Assembly (NCBI GenBank): GCA_023255955.1
Contig: JAGDWD010000007.1
Location: 135,929-199,928 of the forward strand
Direction: 5' to 3'
From: Desulfurococcales archaeon
GTDB taxonomy: Archaea; Thermoproteota; Thermoprotei_A; Sulfolobales; NBVN01
Length of the DNA: 64,000 nt
The translations under genes were made by a program, and so were the position numbers. Shown here in pieces: positions 51,347 through 59,602 of the stretch (its first letter is position 1; each line of letters begins with the position of its first letter). Below the pieces are notes generated by a model, which was not told where the DNA came from, ran no database searches, and saw nothing but the letters and a program-made list of their open reading frames with translations.

Positions 51347-51363
51347 GAGTTCCCAGCTCTAGC

Positions 51364-52206
51364 TTACGAAGCTTGTTTTATTTTTAGCCCAGCAACCTCG
51401 TTGTAAACGTGGAAAAGGTAGTCAGGGTCCGCACTAAAGACGCGCATGTCATGTGGTATGTCTTCAGGTACGTTTCCGACACACTCTCTAAGTCTTTTAC
51501 GTAGGGAGCGTCTTCTCTGATTAAATAGACACTTAAGAAACTCCTCGTAGCCGATAAGCTCCTCACTCCACAACCTCTTTCTCCTCAGTACGACGACTGT
51601 GGACCATACCTTCGGTCTGGGTCTGAAGGAGCTTGGAGGATATTTCCCCCCTAGATCCACGTCCATGAATGTTCTAGTGAAGGCGGTGATCCTACCGTAG
51701 CTCCTTGAGCCGGGGGACGACGCTATCTTCTTAGCGACGTCATCCTGAAGTACTAAGATTGCTGCTTTAACGGGAGACTTGACTAATGATGCTATTATTC
51801 TCGATGAGATAACGTATGGGGTGTTTGAAACCACGACACAGCTATCTCTGAGGGATCCTATTAAGGGCACACCATCTGAAGCAACTATGTCGACTAAGCT
51901 ACTTGAGAACGTACTGCGGAGGTAGTCTAGGAACTTTAAATCTATCTCCGAGGCTATGACATACCCAGAGGACTTTTCGAGAAATAGCGTGAGTGACCCG
52001 AGACCTGAGCCAAGCTCGTAAACGTAGCATGTTGTGTGCTGGCAGATATTGATGAGCTTTGTAAGCACCTCAACCGCAAGATTGCAGTCAACTAGGATAT
52101 GCTGTCCCAGCTTCTTCACCATTTTAAGCTCTCGGGCTCTTTGTGAGAGCCTCTTAAGCTCGTAACATGCCCTTAAATAGTTAAGCGCCTCCCTACTAGG
52201 CACCAC
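51364..52206 (-). CDS. ksgA: 16S rRNA N6-adenine dimethyltransferase (KsgA/Dim1)
   Basis: A 280-residue SAM-dependent enzyme that dimethylates two adjacent adenines near the 3' end of 16S rRNA. Seen: KKLGQHILVDCNLAVEVL, VYELGSGLGSLTLFL (SAM loop), IASEIDLKF, VVSNTPYVISSRII (NxPY catalytic motif), FRPRPKVWSTVVVL and FLKCLFNQRRRSLRKRL. It is divergent from the Grc3-like kinase gene, with only about 10-40 bp between starts. Confidence 0.93.
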   Translation of the reverse strand: MVPSREALNYLRACYELKRLSQRARELKMVKKLGQHILVDCNLAVEVLTKLINICQHTTCYVYELGSGLGSLTLFLEKSSGYVIASEIDLKFLDYLRSTFSSSLVDIVASDGVPLIGSLRDSCVVVSNTPYVISSRIIASLVKSPVKAAILVLQDDVAKKIASSPGSRSYGRITAFTRTFMDVDLGGKYPPSSFRPRPKVWSTVVVLRRKRLWSEELIGYEEFLKCLFNQRRRSLRKRLRECVGNVPEDIPHDMRVFSADPDYLFHVYNEVAGLKIKQAS

Positions 52207-52216
52207 CTAGAGTTAA

Positions 52217-53536
52217 GTGTACCTGGTCTATATACTCTGGGTTCGGTTAGTGAGTTCAGCGATTGATGTGGTACTAGGTGAAGGTAGGGTACTGAGGGTA
52301 ATCGGCCCAGCTAGGATCGATGTAATTTCTGGGACTATCTTAGCTGTCGGGTCGAAGTTTACTTCAGGAGCCTCAATTGTCGTACATAAGTACAGATCCT
52401 ACGGGATTAAGGCTCTGTCGGAAGTTAAGCTCAGGGTCACCTTAGGTGAGGGCTCTAAGATCGAAGAAGTTAAGGAAGGTGAGGTAGTGGATGATTGGTT
52501 GAAGGCTTCCGAGCAAGTTCTTCATATATGTCGGAGGTCGCCGTGTAAGGTCCTCATAGCAGGCCCACCTGACTCGGGGAAGTCCACCTTCGCAGCATTC
52601 GTCGCTAACTACCTGAGAGAGGCTGGTATGAAGGTCTGTGTAGTGGAGGGTGATATAGGTCAGGAGGATGTTTTAGTTCCCACAACTATAGCTCTAGCTG
52701 AGGTATCAAAGCCGATTCTATGGTTGAGAGAGTTAGAGGCTTTAAAGTTCAGGTTCGTTGGATGTACTTCTCCACAGTACTGCTATTCCGAGAGTATACA
52801 AGCCATTAAAGAGTTAGTGGATGAGGCTGTTAAGATGGGCTTTAACGTTATAGTGGTGAATACTGATGGATGGGTCAACACTACCCTTGCTCTAGAGCAT
52901 AAGCTCTCTATAGTAAGATGGGTCAGACCGGACGTTATAGTAACGACTTCCAGTGAGTTATACAGCTACTTCTTGAGGTGCCTAGGTAAATTTGCTAAGA
53001 TCATAAATATCCCTAAGCCGACCGTAGTACGTGAGAGAAGCAAGGAGGAGAGGAGAGAGCTTCGGGTAGCAGCCTACAGAAGATACCTGAGTAAGGGTAA
53101 GCCTAGGAAGGTAAAACTCGATAGTATCGGGATAATTGGTGCTTGCTCCCTCTGCGGGGAACCCCTCACTAAAGACGATGTTAAGAACCTGCTGAAGGTC
53201 CCGGAAAATGTTCTTGAAAAAGTAGTTTACTCATCACGATTCGGTGATACGGTATTCTTAGTTGTGAAAGAACCGGTAGAGCTCTCAGCGAGTTCGTCGG
53301 GTCTTGAGAAGGTCTTCACTATCGTAGCTAGGGACATGGTAGGTTCGATAGTAGCTATTCTTGGGAGTGACATGCGGGAGGTCGGTATCGGTGTAATATT
53401 AAGTGTTGATATAGAATCGCGGGAGCTTACTATCCTGACTCCCTGGGACGGAGAGATTCGAGGTTTAATTGTTGGTAAAGTAAGATTGACTGAGGAATTC
53501 GAGGAGATGGGTAAGGTGATTCGATGTACTCTCTGA
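52217..53536 (+). CDS. Polynucleotide 5'-hydroxyl kinase, Grc3/Clp1 family
   Basis: An up to 439-residue RNA/DNA 5'-kinase. Walker A is GPPDSGKSTFAAFVANYL (about 118-135) and Walker B-like VCVVEGDIGQED follows, with VVNTDGW further on. Family members act in tRNA splicing and pre-rRNA processing. The frame starts at GTG 52217, but the GTG at 52250 (VSSAIDVVLGEG) fits better with the divergent ksgA start. It overlaps the UbiD-like gene by 13 bp, so a non-isoprenoid gene leads this operon. Confidence 0.87.
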   Translation: MYLVYILWVRLVSSAIDVVLGEGRVLRVIGPARIDVISGTILAVGSKFTSGASIVVHKYRSYGIKALSEVKLRVTLGEGSKIEEVKEGEVVDDWLKASEQVLHICRRSPCKVLIAGPPDSGKSTFAAFVANYLREAGMKVCVVEGDIGQEDVLVPTTIALAEVSKPILWLRELEALKFRFVGCTSPQYCYSESIQAIKELVDEAVKMGFNVIVVNTDGWVNTTLALEHKLSIVRWVRPDVIVTTSSELYSYFLRCLGKFAKIINIPKPTVVRERSKEERRELRVAAYRRYLSKGKPRKVKLDSIGIIGACSLCGEPLTKDDVKNLLKVPENVLEKVVYSSRFGDTVFLVVKEPVELSASSSGLEKVFTIVARDMVGSIVAILGSDMREVGIGVILSVDIESRELTILTPWDGEIRGLIVGKVRLTEEFEEMGKVIRCTL

Positions 53537-54822
53537 GTAATGTCGTCCGACAACACGTAGAGAAAGGATATGTGTATAGAATCGATAGGGAGCTAGACCC
53601 GGAACTAGAGCCTACGAAGTATATCATGAAATCAGATAATGCTGGGACTACACTATTATTTAAGGTACGAGGTTCCACCCTGGAATGTGTTAGTGGAGTA
53701 ATCAACACTAGAGAGAAATTATATGAGGTTCTTAGAGTTAGTAGAGATGAGGATGCTTACTCTAAGGTGATTAACTCATTAAATAGTAGGTCTCGGCAGA
53801 GCTTAAGGGAAGCAAGCTTTAGAGAGAATTACCGGGAGCTGTCGAGCTCCGCTCTATCCCTACCTGCAATAAAGTTCTACTCAGTTGACGGTGGTAGGTA
53901 CATCACTTCCTCCATAGTTATCGCGAAGACCCCGGATCTCGACTCCTATAACGCTTCAATACACAGACTTATGTACCTAGATAACCAAAGGTTTGCGATA
54001 AGGTTAGTTCCCAGACACCTATACAGTATCTACGAGACAAACAGGAAAGCCGGTAGGGATACTGAGGTAGCTGTAGTCATAGGTGCTCACCCGATTGTAG
54101 AGCTAGCAGCATCAATCTCACCACCCTACGGGGTTTTCGAACTTGAGATGGTGGGGAACCTAGGTGGGGAGCCCCTCGAAGTAGTTCGGACCCCGAAGTA
54201 CGGGATACCGGTACCGGCAAGAGCCTCCGTAGTAATGGAGGGTAGGATCACCAGGGAACTAGTCAGGGAGGGTCCTTTCGTAGACATTCTGGGCCTCCCA
54301 GATAGAGTCCGTGATCAACCGGTACTAGTAGTTGACTCGGTTTACGTACCTAGAGAGGATCCTGAGTATTTCCACGTCATACTTCCCGGAGGTAACGAAC
54401 ACATGCTCTTGATGGGGTTCCCTAGGGAGGCTGCTATATGGGATAGTGTGAGGAGGGCTGTACCGAAGGTTAAGAAGGTCAGGCTCACGAAGGGTGGGGG
54501 GATGTGGCTTCACGCAGTAATCTCCATTAAAAAGGTTGCTGAGGGTGATGGTAAGACTGCTATAATGGCTGCCTTCGCCGCCCATCCCAGCTTAAAGCAT
54601 GTAGTGGTTGTAGACGATGATGTTGATCCAGACAAACCGGAGGAGGTTGAATGGGCTATAGCTACGAGGTTGCAGGCTGGTAAGGGTCTTGTCATTATAC
54701 ACCACGCTAGAGGCTCCACTCTTGATCCGAGTTCTGAGGACGGACTGACAGATAAGGTAGGTATCGATGCCACCGCCCCCCTCAACCGCCGTGAGGAGTT
54801 CATAAGGCCTATAGTTGAGTAG
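53524..54822 (+). CDS. UbiD-family decarboxylase, probable anhydromevalonate phosphate decarboxylase
   Basis: A 432-residue prenylated-FMN-dependent decarboxylase. Seen: NQRFAIRLVPRHLYSIYETNRKAGRDTEVAVVIGAHPIVELAASI, ANxG-like EMVGNLGGEPLEVVRT, VPARASVVMEGRI, EGPFVDILG and KHVVVVDDDVDPDKPEEVEWAIATRLQ. UbiD homologues beside aconitase-X genes decarboxylate trans-anhydromevalonate 5-phosphate to isopentenyl phosphate in the archaeal modified mevalonate pathway (established for Aeropyrum pernix). That pairing holds here, with an 8-bp overlap to the next gene. Confidence 0.88.
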   Translation: MYSLSNVVRQHVEKGYVYRIDRELDPELEPTKYIMKSDNAGTTLLFKVRGSTLECVSGVINTREKLYEVLRVSRDEDAYSKVINSLNSRSRQSLREASFRENYRELSSSALSLPAIKFYSVDGGRYITSSIVIAKTPDLDSYNASIHRLMYLDNQRFAIRLVPRHLYSIYETNRKAGRDTEVAVVIGAHPIVELAASISPPYGVFELEMVGNLGGEPLEVVRTPKYGIPVPARASVVMEGRITRELVREGPFVDILGLPDRVRDQPVLVVDSVYVPREDPEYFHVILPGGNEHMLLMGFPREAAIWDSVRRAVPKVKKVRLTKGGGMWLHAVISIKKVAEGDGKTAIMAAFAAHPSLKHVVVVDDDVDPDKPEEVEWAIATRLQAGKGLVIIHHARGSTLDPSSEDGLTDKVGIDATAPLNRREEFIRPIVE

Positions 54823-56005
54823 GTGTTCGAGAATGTTCTTAACTAAGGAAGAAGAGAGAATACTAAGTGGAGATCTCGGGGTAGCAGCGGAGAGGGCCTT
54901 AAAGGTAATAGTTAGAGTTGGTGAGTCCTTAGGTGCTGACAGGCTAGTAAAGATATCACATGCTCACGTATCTGGCGTATCCTACTTCAATATCTTGGAC
55001 TACGGAGTAGAGTTTCTTGAGGATCTGTTGAGATCGGGAGCAAAGTTCTCAGTTTTCACTACTGCTAACCCATACGCTGTCATCTCTGGCTACAACAATA
55101 AGAACTTTGAGCCGGGTATAGTAAGTAAGCAGTTAAGAGTAATCAACTCCCTAAGAGATATGGGCGTCAAGCACTTCACCTGCACCCCATACTACGTTAG
55201 GAGACCATCCGCTGGGGAGCATCTAGCATGGGCTGAGAGTAGTGCCGTGCTCTACGCAAATAGCTTACTTGGAGCTATGACAAATAGAGAGCCGGGTATC
55301 ATAGCGCTACTAGCTGGAATCGTTGGAAGAACCTACCTCGGTGATGCCCATAGAGGATTACCCAGAAGTGCGGATTTCCTGGTCAGCGTGGAGAAACCTA
55401 GAGACGTGTCTGAGGCAGGTGCTCTCGGTCTTCTCGTAGGTGAGGCAGTAGGAGGTAACATCGCTGTGGTTGAGGGACTTGAAGGTCTTCCAGAGGCATA
55501 CATAAAGGAGTTCTTAGCAGCATTTGCTGTTAAGTCCCCAGCACACGTAGTCGTTCTTAAGGGGATAACCCCCGGGTATAGCGACGTAGATACCTCTAAG
55601 GCGGAGAAACTACGGTTTTCACGATTGGATATAGCTGAGATGTACGCAGAGCCTAAAATATCGGAGTGCCGCTCACCTCTCTTCCTAGTAGGATGCCCCC
55701 ATCTTTCAAGTGAGGAACTTAGTGAGGTTTTAGCTAAGGTTGGGGAAGTCAGTCGCGGAGAGTTATGGATCACCGTAGGAGATTACCTGGAAGCAATTGG
55801 GCTAACTCTATCCTCACACAGGGGAGTTAAGGTAATTACCGGTGCTTGTGCGGTCGTCACGAAGTTAAGTACCTTGGGGATTGACTGCGTAGTAACAGAT
55901 TCTGCTAAGGCACTCTCATATATACCTAAGTTATCTGGGGTAAGAACATTCCTTATCAGCAGGTCGAGATTGATTGAGATGGTGATGGGTCTTGATAGAG
56001 ATTAA
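54815..56005 (+). CDS. Aconitase-X large subunit (DUF521), probable phosphomevalonate dehydratase large subunit
   Basis: A 396-residue DUF521/aconitase-X catalytic subunit. Seen: FLTKEEERILSGDLGVAAERALKVIVRVGESLGADRLVKISHAHVSGVSY, FTTANPYAV, HFTCTPYYVRRPSAGEHLAWAESSAVLYANSLLGAMTNREPGI and LVGCPHLSSEEL. Cysteines in these blocks would bind the [4Fe-4S] cluster. With the small subunit it dehydrates mevalonate 5-phosphate. It overlaps its neighbours by 8 and 14 bp, so expression of the set is coupled. Confidence 0.92.
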   Translation: MSRCSRMFLTKEEERILSGDLGVAAERALKVIVRVGESLGADRLVKISHAHVSGVSYFNILDYGVEFLEDLLRSGAKFSVFTTANPYAVISGYNNKNFEPGIVSKQLRVINSLRDMGVKHFTCTPYYVRRPSAGEHLAWAESSAVLYANSLLGAMTNREPGIIALLAGIVGRTYLGDAHRGLPRSADFLVSVEKPRDVSEAGALGLLVGEAVGGNIAVVEGLEGLPEAYIKEFLAAFAVKSPAHVVVLKGITPGYSDVDTSKAEKLRFSRLDIAEMYAEPKISECRSPLFLVGCPHLSSEELSEVLAKVGEVSRGELWITVGDYLEAIGLTLSSHRGVKVITGACAVVTKLSTLGIDCVVTDSAKALSYIPKLSGVRTFLISRSRLIEMVMGLDRD

Positions 56006-56993
56006 CCTCGAGCCGGTGGGGCCTGCCCCTAAAGAGGTAATCTGCGGTGAGATAGTCGTATATAGAGAGCTAGTATCACCTCTAGGCGATATAGACCCCA
56101 ACACCGGGCATTTAAGAGGTGTTGGAGGTATTAAAGGTAAGATTCTAGTAGTAAAAGGTTTTACAGGTAGCACGGTAGGTCCCTACATCGTATACTCCCT
56201 CAAGAAGAGGGGGATAGCACCTAAGGCTTTAATAGTAGAGCAGGTAGATGCTAACGTCGTAGCGTCAGCAACCCTGGCTGAGATACCACTCTACAGAACT
56301 AGCAATATAGAGTTACTTACCGGCCTCCTGAGTAGAGGTAGGAAAATAGGCTGTGTGGAGGGTGGCAAGCTGAGGATGCGTGGTTTGGTGATAGCAGTAG
56401 AGGGTCTGGATGGTGCGGGTAAAACGACTATCGCCCATAAGCTCCTCGAGGCTTTACGAAGATGCGGTTACGATTCCGTATATACCTATGAGCCATACCA
56501 CAGTGATATCAGGAAGATCTTCGAGTCCGGTACTATGAAGTTGACACCTGCTGTTGAGGCATTGCTGATGGTTGCTGATAGATATGCTCACTACGAGGAA
56601 GTAATAAAGAGGGAAGTTGAGCTAGGTAGGATAGTTATCTTGGACAGATACAAGTATTCAACTCTAGCTTATCAAGGAGCTGCTGGAGTTCCTGTTGAGT
56701 GGCTTCGGGAGCTTCAGAAGTACCTACCCGATCCTGACCTAAGCATATACTTGGATATAGATCCTGAAGAAGGATTAAGGAGGAAAGTAGGTACTACAGC
56801 TCACTCTCTTACCTACTTCGAGAACCTGGAGAGGCTTAAAAAAGCTCGGGAAATCTACATCGAGTTATCTTCAAGAGGAGAACTATTGCTAGTGAACTCA
56901 TCTGCCGAGCTTTCAAGCGTTGTCCGGGAGGTTATAGAAGTCGTTGAAGAAAGGCTTGGACTCAGTATCTCAGGCTGTTTAATGTCGCAGTAG
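55992..56993 (+). CDS. Aconitase-X small subunit (DUF126) joined in frame to thymidylate kinase
   Basis: A 333-residue open frame with a TTG start. Residues 1-128 are the DUF126 swivel domain (VVKGFTGSTVGPYIVYSL with catalytic Ser60, then VDANVVASATLAEIPLY), the small subunit of phosphomevalonate dehydratase. Residues 129-333 are a complete dTMP kinase: P-loop VEGLDGAGKTT (136-146), EPYHSDIRKI, DRYKYSTLAYQG and DPDLSIYLDIDPEEGLRRK. No stop separates them, but Met129 (ATG 56376-56378) follows GAGG and could start a separate kinase. Fusion is the plain reading and independent initiation is the alternative. The 3' end overlaps fau-1 by 139 bp. Confidence 0.88.
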   Translation: MIEINLEPVGPAPKEVICGEIVVYRELVSPLGDIDPNTGHLRGVGGIKGKILVVKGFTGSTVGPYIVYSLKKRGIAPKALIVEQVDANVVASATLAEIPLYRTSNIELLTGLLSRGRKIGCVEGGKLRMRGLVIAVEGLDGAGKTTIAHKLLEALRRCGYDSVYTYEPYHSDIRKIFESGTMKLTPAVEALLMVADRYAHYEEVIKREVELGRIVILDRYKYSTLAYQGAAGVPVEWLRELQKYLPDPDLSIYLDIDPEEGLRRKVGTTAHSLTYFENLERLKKAREIYIELSSRGELLLVNSSAELSSVVREVIEVVEERLGLSISGCLMSQ

Positions 56994-58396
56994 ATATTAA
57001 TGGCTTCTCCCAATCCCTTGCTTATGTATTCATATATTTCCTGGCTTAGGTAGATGAAGTTATTCGCGATAAGGGATCTCAGCTCTTCCTGATCTACTAA
57101 CTCGCAAGAAGAGTTATCTACTCGGACAAGGTCTATGGAGAGATCAACATATTCTACAGTATTCGGGATCACGATCTCCGGTTTAGTGTTGAAGTTTACG
57201 TAGACTCCCTTGAGCTTGCCGTCGCTATTAAAGTAGTAGTGTACTATGTACGGGGTTCCTTCATACACGACGGTCCTTACTATATCTCCAGGCTCCTTCC
57301 TCACTCCTAAACCATCATAAACTCCACCCGACCTTATTCTCCTAAGAAGCTCGAGTTCCAGTCTCTCATCATACGATATCTTGGCTATGTTGGCTGAACC
57401 GAGTCTTATGTAATGACCATCGAGTTTCCTGTGATATATTGAGACCTCACCAACTTCCTCAGCAACCTTAGCTATGAATTTCCTGACAGTCCTCCTCAGT
57501 AAATCACTACTAATGTAACCCGATACTTCATCAAGTAGCTCGGCTATATCTCTATAAAGACCTTTGGACGTCTTTAAAATATGGTGGTAGTCTACTGTAG
57601 GAGTTACCACCCTTCTGTAGCTATCGAGATACAGCTTAGCGTCATAAGTTAAGAATATCGAGATTATCCTCTCACCGTTGGTTACGACTGAGACGTCCCT
57701 TAGTTCCCTAGTTTTCTCTTCCACCATCTCAAGCTGCTTGACTAGTCTCGGCAGCTCAGTTGCTATAGCTTCTAGATCAGCCTCATCGGAGTTACTTCTC
57801 CACTTAATGCTTAAGCCCTGCCTTACATACTTAGATGAGAGAGCCAACAATTCCGATATTCTGCCCTTATTTCTTATGTGTGGGCTGAACAACACCCTCG
57901 AACCTTTCCACACGACTGCGAAGTCTCCAACTACCCTCGCTCCAGGAACGACTACAATCGTGTCCTTCGGGTTCATCGGGACCCTTATAACGGATACGGG
58001 AAGTAAGCTACCTCCCTTGCATTCTTTATACTCTATCAGCTCAGCAAGTCCGTAAGGAGTCTCTACGAAGCATTTTCCTTCACGAGCTCCTCTAACCCTT
58101 GCTACAAGCGTAGCGTAGAGTCCTATTGGTGATGTATGTGATATTGTTGCTGGCACCCTCCCCACGATGGTTTTGGCTATAGCCTCCGAATGTTCGTAAT
58201 GTCCTATAACCAGTATTTTTGATGCATCATCATTATCCGTCTTCACAGTCACATCAGCTGGCAACCCCTTATTAGGGGGTACACCTAACCTCCTCACTAA
58301 CACGTCGCTGACATCGACAAGTGTATAGCCCTCATCCACAAGAATCTTAGATATAGCTGTTGCATAGATCCCCCTAACCCTGACCCTGACAGCCAC
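56855..58396 (-). CDS. FAU-1 family RNA-binding protein/ribonuclease (RNase E/G-like with DUF402)
   Basis: A 513-residue protein matching archaeal FAU-1. The N-terminal S1/RNase E/G-like half has VRVRGIYATAISKILVDEGYTLVDVSDVLVRRL and RVPATISHTSPIGLYATLVARVRG, a coiled helix lies at 225-240, and the C-terminal DUF402 domain has GDIVRTVVYEGTPYIVHYYFNSDGKLKGVYVNFNTKPEIV and VEYVDLSIDLVRVDN. FAU-1 binds AU-rich RNA and is reported to act on pre-rRNA. A Ser/Thr-rich tail (about 480-513) overlaps tmk on the other strand. It lies 17 bp after the UPF0147 gene. Confidence 0.88.
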   Translation of the reverse strand: MAVRVRVRGIYATAISKILVDEGYTLVDVSDVLVRRLGVPPNKGLPADVTVKTDNDDASKILVIGHYEHSEAIAKTIVGRVPATISHTSPIGLYATLVARVRGAREGKCFVETPYGLAELIEYKECKGGSLLPVSVIRVPMNPKDTIVVVPGARVVGDFAVVWKGSRVLFSPHIRNKGRISELLALSSKYVRQGLSIKWRSNSDEADLEAIATELPRLVKQLEMVEEKTRELRDVSVVTNGERIISIFLTYDAKLYLDSYRRVVTPTVDYHHILKTSKGLYRDIAELLDEVSGYISSDLLRRTVRKFIAKVAEEVGEVSIYHRKLDGHYIRLGSANIAKISYDERLELELLRRIRSGGVYDGLGVRKEPGDIVRTVVYEGTPYIVHYYFNSDGKLKGVYVNFNTKPEIVIPNTVEYVDLSIDLVRVDNSSCELVDQEELRSLIANNFIYLSQEIYEYISKGLGEAINIYCDIKQPEILSPSLSSTTSITSRTTLESSADEFTSNSSPLEDNSM

Positions 58397-58413
58397 ACCT
58401 TATACCCCAGTTC

Positions 58414-58698
58414 TCAGTCTCTAATACTTGACAGTATCGCAATTATGTTCCAGATGGTTGTTCTAGCATAGGAAGGCATGTTAGGATCTTGGCTTATCTC
58501 ATCTAAAATACTTACAGCATTAGCAGCTCTCACTCCCGGTGATAAGGACTTATCGCTGAGCATCTTCAATGCTTCGAAAGCCGCTCTCCTTATGTTCCTG
58601 GGTATCCCGGAATCAACTATTATCCTATTGAGCATGGTGGTGACCTGATTTATCTTCATCTCATTTACCTGCTCCCTGCTGATGTTCGGTCCACTCAT
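58414..58698 (-). CDS. UPF0147 family protein
   Basis: A 94-residue all-helical archaeal protein of UPF0147: TTMLNRIIVDSGIPRNIRRAAFEALKMLSDKSLSPGVRAANAVSILDEISQDPNMPSYARTTIWNI. The function is unknown. It is first in a two-gene unit with fau-1 (17-bp gap). Its promoter is in the 144-bp spacer upstream. Confidence 0.9.
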   Translation of the reverse strand: MSGPNISREQVNEMKINQVTTMLNRIIVDSGIPRNIRRAAFEALKMLSDKSLSPGVRAANAVSILDEISQDPNMPSYARTTIWNIIAILSSIRD

Positions 58699-58842
58699 AG
58701 CCCAACCCCTATACTTAGTTTAACCCTCGCATCTTAAAAGCGGTTAACCTCTCTTTTACCTTTGGAGAGACTGAATCAAAATTTTCGAGCTGTAGATAAT
58801 CTATATTGAATCGTAGTTATAGGGTATCTCAACTTAAATTAT

Positions 58843-59094
58843 TTATAACGCTTTGATACCAGCCCGAAGAGCCAGGTCTCCCGGGTTCTTCCTGATTTTA
58901 TAGGGGCTTATCCTGATATCGTTATTTGATGGTATCTTAAGTTTCCTACCACAGTTAGGGCAGCTATCACCGAGCTTAGCCATAAGTTCTGAGGGTGTGG
59001 GCAAACCGTACGAGTCTTGTCCAACTTTAGTGAACTCGTAGAGTACGTAGTTGCAGGAACTGCAGCGGTAAATTACGGGCAAGCATTTCACCAT
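58843..59094 (-). CDS. Archaeal zinc-ribbon protein, function unknown
   Basis: An 83-residue protein with two CxxC pairs, YRCSSCNYVLYEF and DSCPNCGRKLKIP, about 33 residues apart, and a basic C-terminus (ISPYKIRKNPGDLALRAG). Such ribbons are common in crenarchaeal small proteins that bind RNA or polymerase. I cannot name the family. Confidence 0.7.
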   Translation of the reverse strand: MVKCLPVIYRCSSCNYVLYEFTKVGQDSYGLPTPSELMAKLGDSCPNCGRKLKIPSNNDIRISPYKIRKNPGDLALRAGIKAL

Positions 59095-59217
59095 GGTTTT
59101 CTATGGTGTAATACGTAGTTAAGTAGCACCTCACTAAATACTCATAGCGATCAGAAAGGAGATTTAATACTACCTAACTCTACGAGCTGAGGACATCCAG
59201 GAAAACATAAAAGAATT

Positions 59218-59385
59218 TTATGTTAGTAACACCCTCCGTACCTTATGTCCTGCTCCATGCCTTCTATTTAAATATTCACTGATAGCCAATCTAATAACCT
59301 CAGATCTACTAAGACCGAGGCTACTAGCAGCCTTATCTAGCTTGAGTAATGTTTCTTCGTCCAGCTTAAACGTTATTACACGCAT
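59218..59385 (-). CDS. Ribbon-helix-helix DNA-binding protein
   Basis: A 55-residue frame: MRVITFKLDEETLLKLDKAA, SSLGLSRSEVIRLAISEYLNRR and a basic tail. This is the CopG/MetJ-type RHH pattern: a strand with alternating residues, then helix-turn-helix with GLSRSEVIR. It is probably a small transcriptional regulator. The short length explains why it is easily missed. It has no toxin partner nearby. Confidence 0.8.
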   Translation of the reverse strand: MRVITFKLDEETLLKLDKAASSLGLSRSEVIRLAISEYLNRRHGAGHKVRRVLLT

Positions 59386-59479
59386 TACACCACCGTAGAG
59401 GGCTGGAGTGAGTTTGTTATGTAGTTTCAGATAAACTTGTTACATAGAGGGGGATCAGTGAAACTAGTCGGGAAAGTGG

Positions 59480-59565
59480 AGCCGGGGGCGGGATTCGAAC
59501 CCGCGAAAGAGCGGGTTTCTACGACCACTGCAGCCCGCCGCCTTAGGCCGCTCGGCCACCCCGGC
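59480..59565 (-). tRNA. tRNA-Cys (GCA) with 11-nt intron
   Basis: Read on the minus strand: acceptor GCCGGGG/CCCCGGC, D-stem GCC/GGC, anticodon stem GCGGG/CCCGC, T-arm GCGGG-TTCGAAT-CCCGC. The anticodon loop is too long. Removing TGGTCGTAGAA (59517-59527) after position 37 leaves CTGCAGA with anticodon GCA. The discriminator is T, as expected for tRNA-Cys, and CCA is encoded (59477-59479). The intron is at the canonical 37/38 position. Confidence 0.88.
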
Positions 59566-59602
59566 TCCATAAAGCATGATTTTCCAGAGCTTAAAAACTT
59601 CA

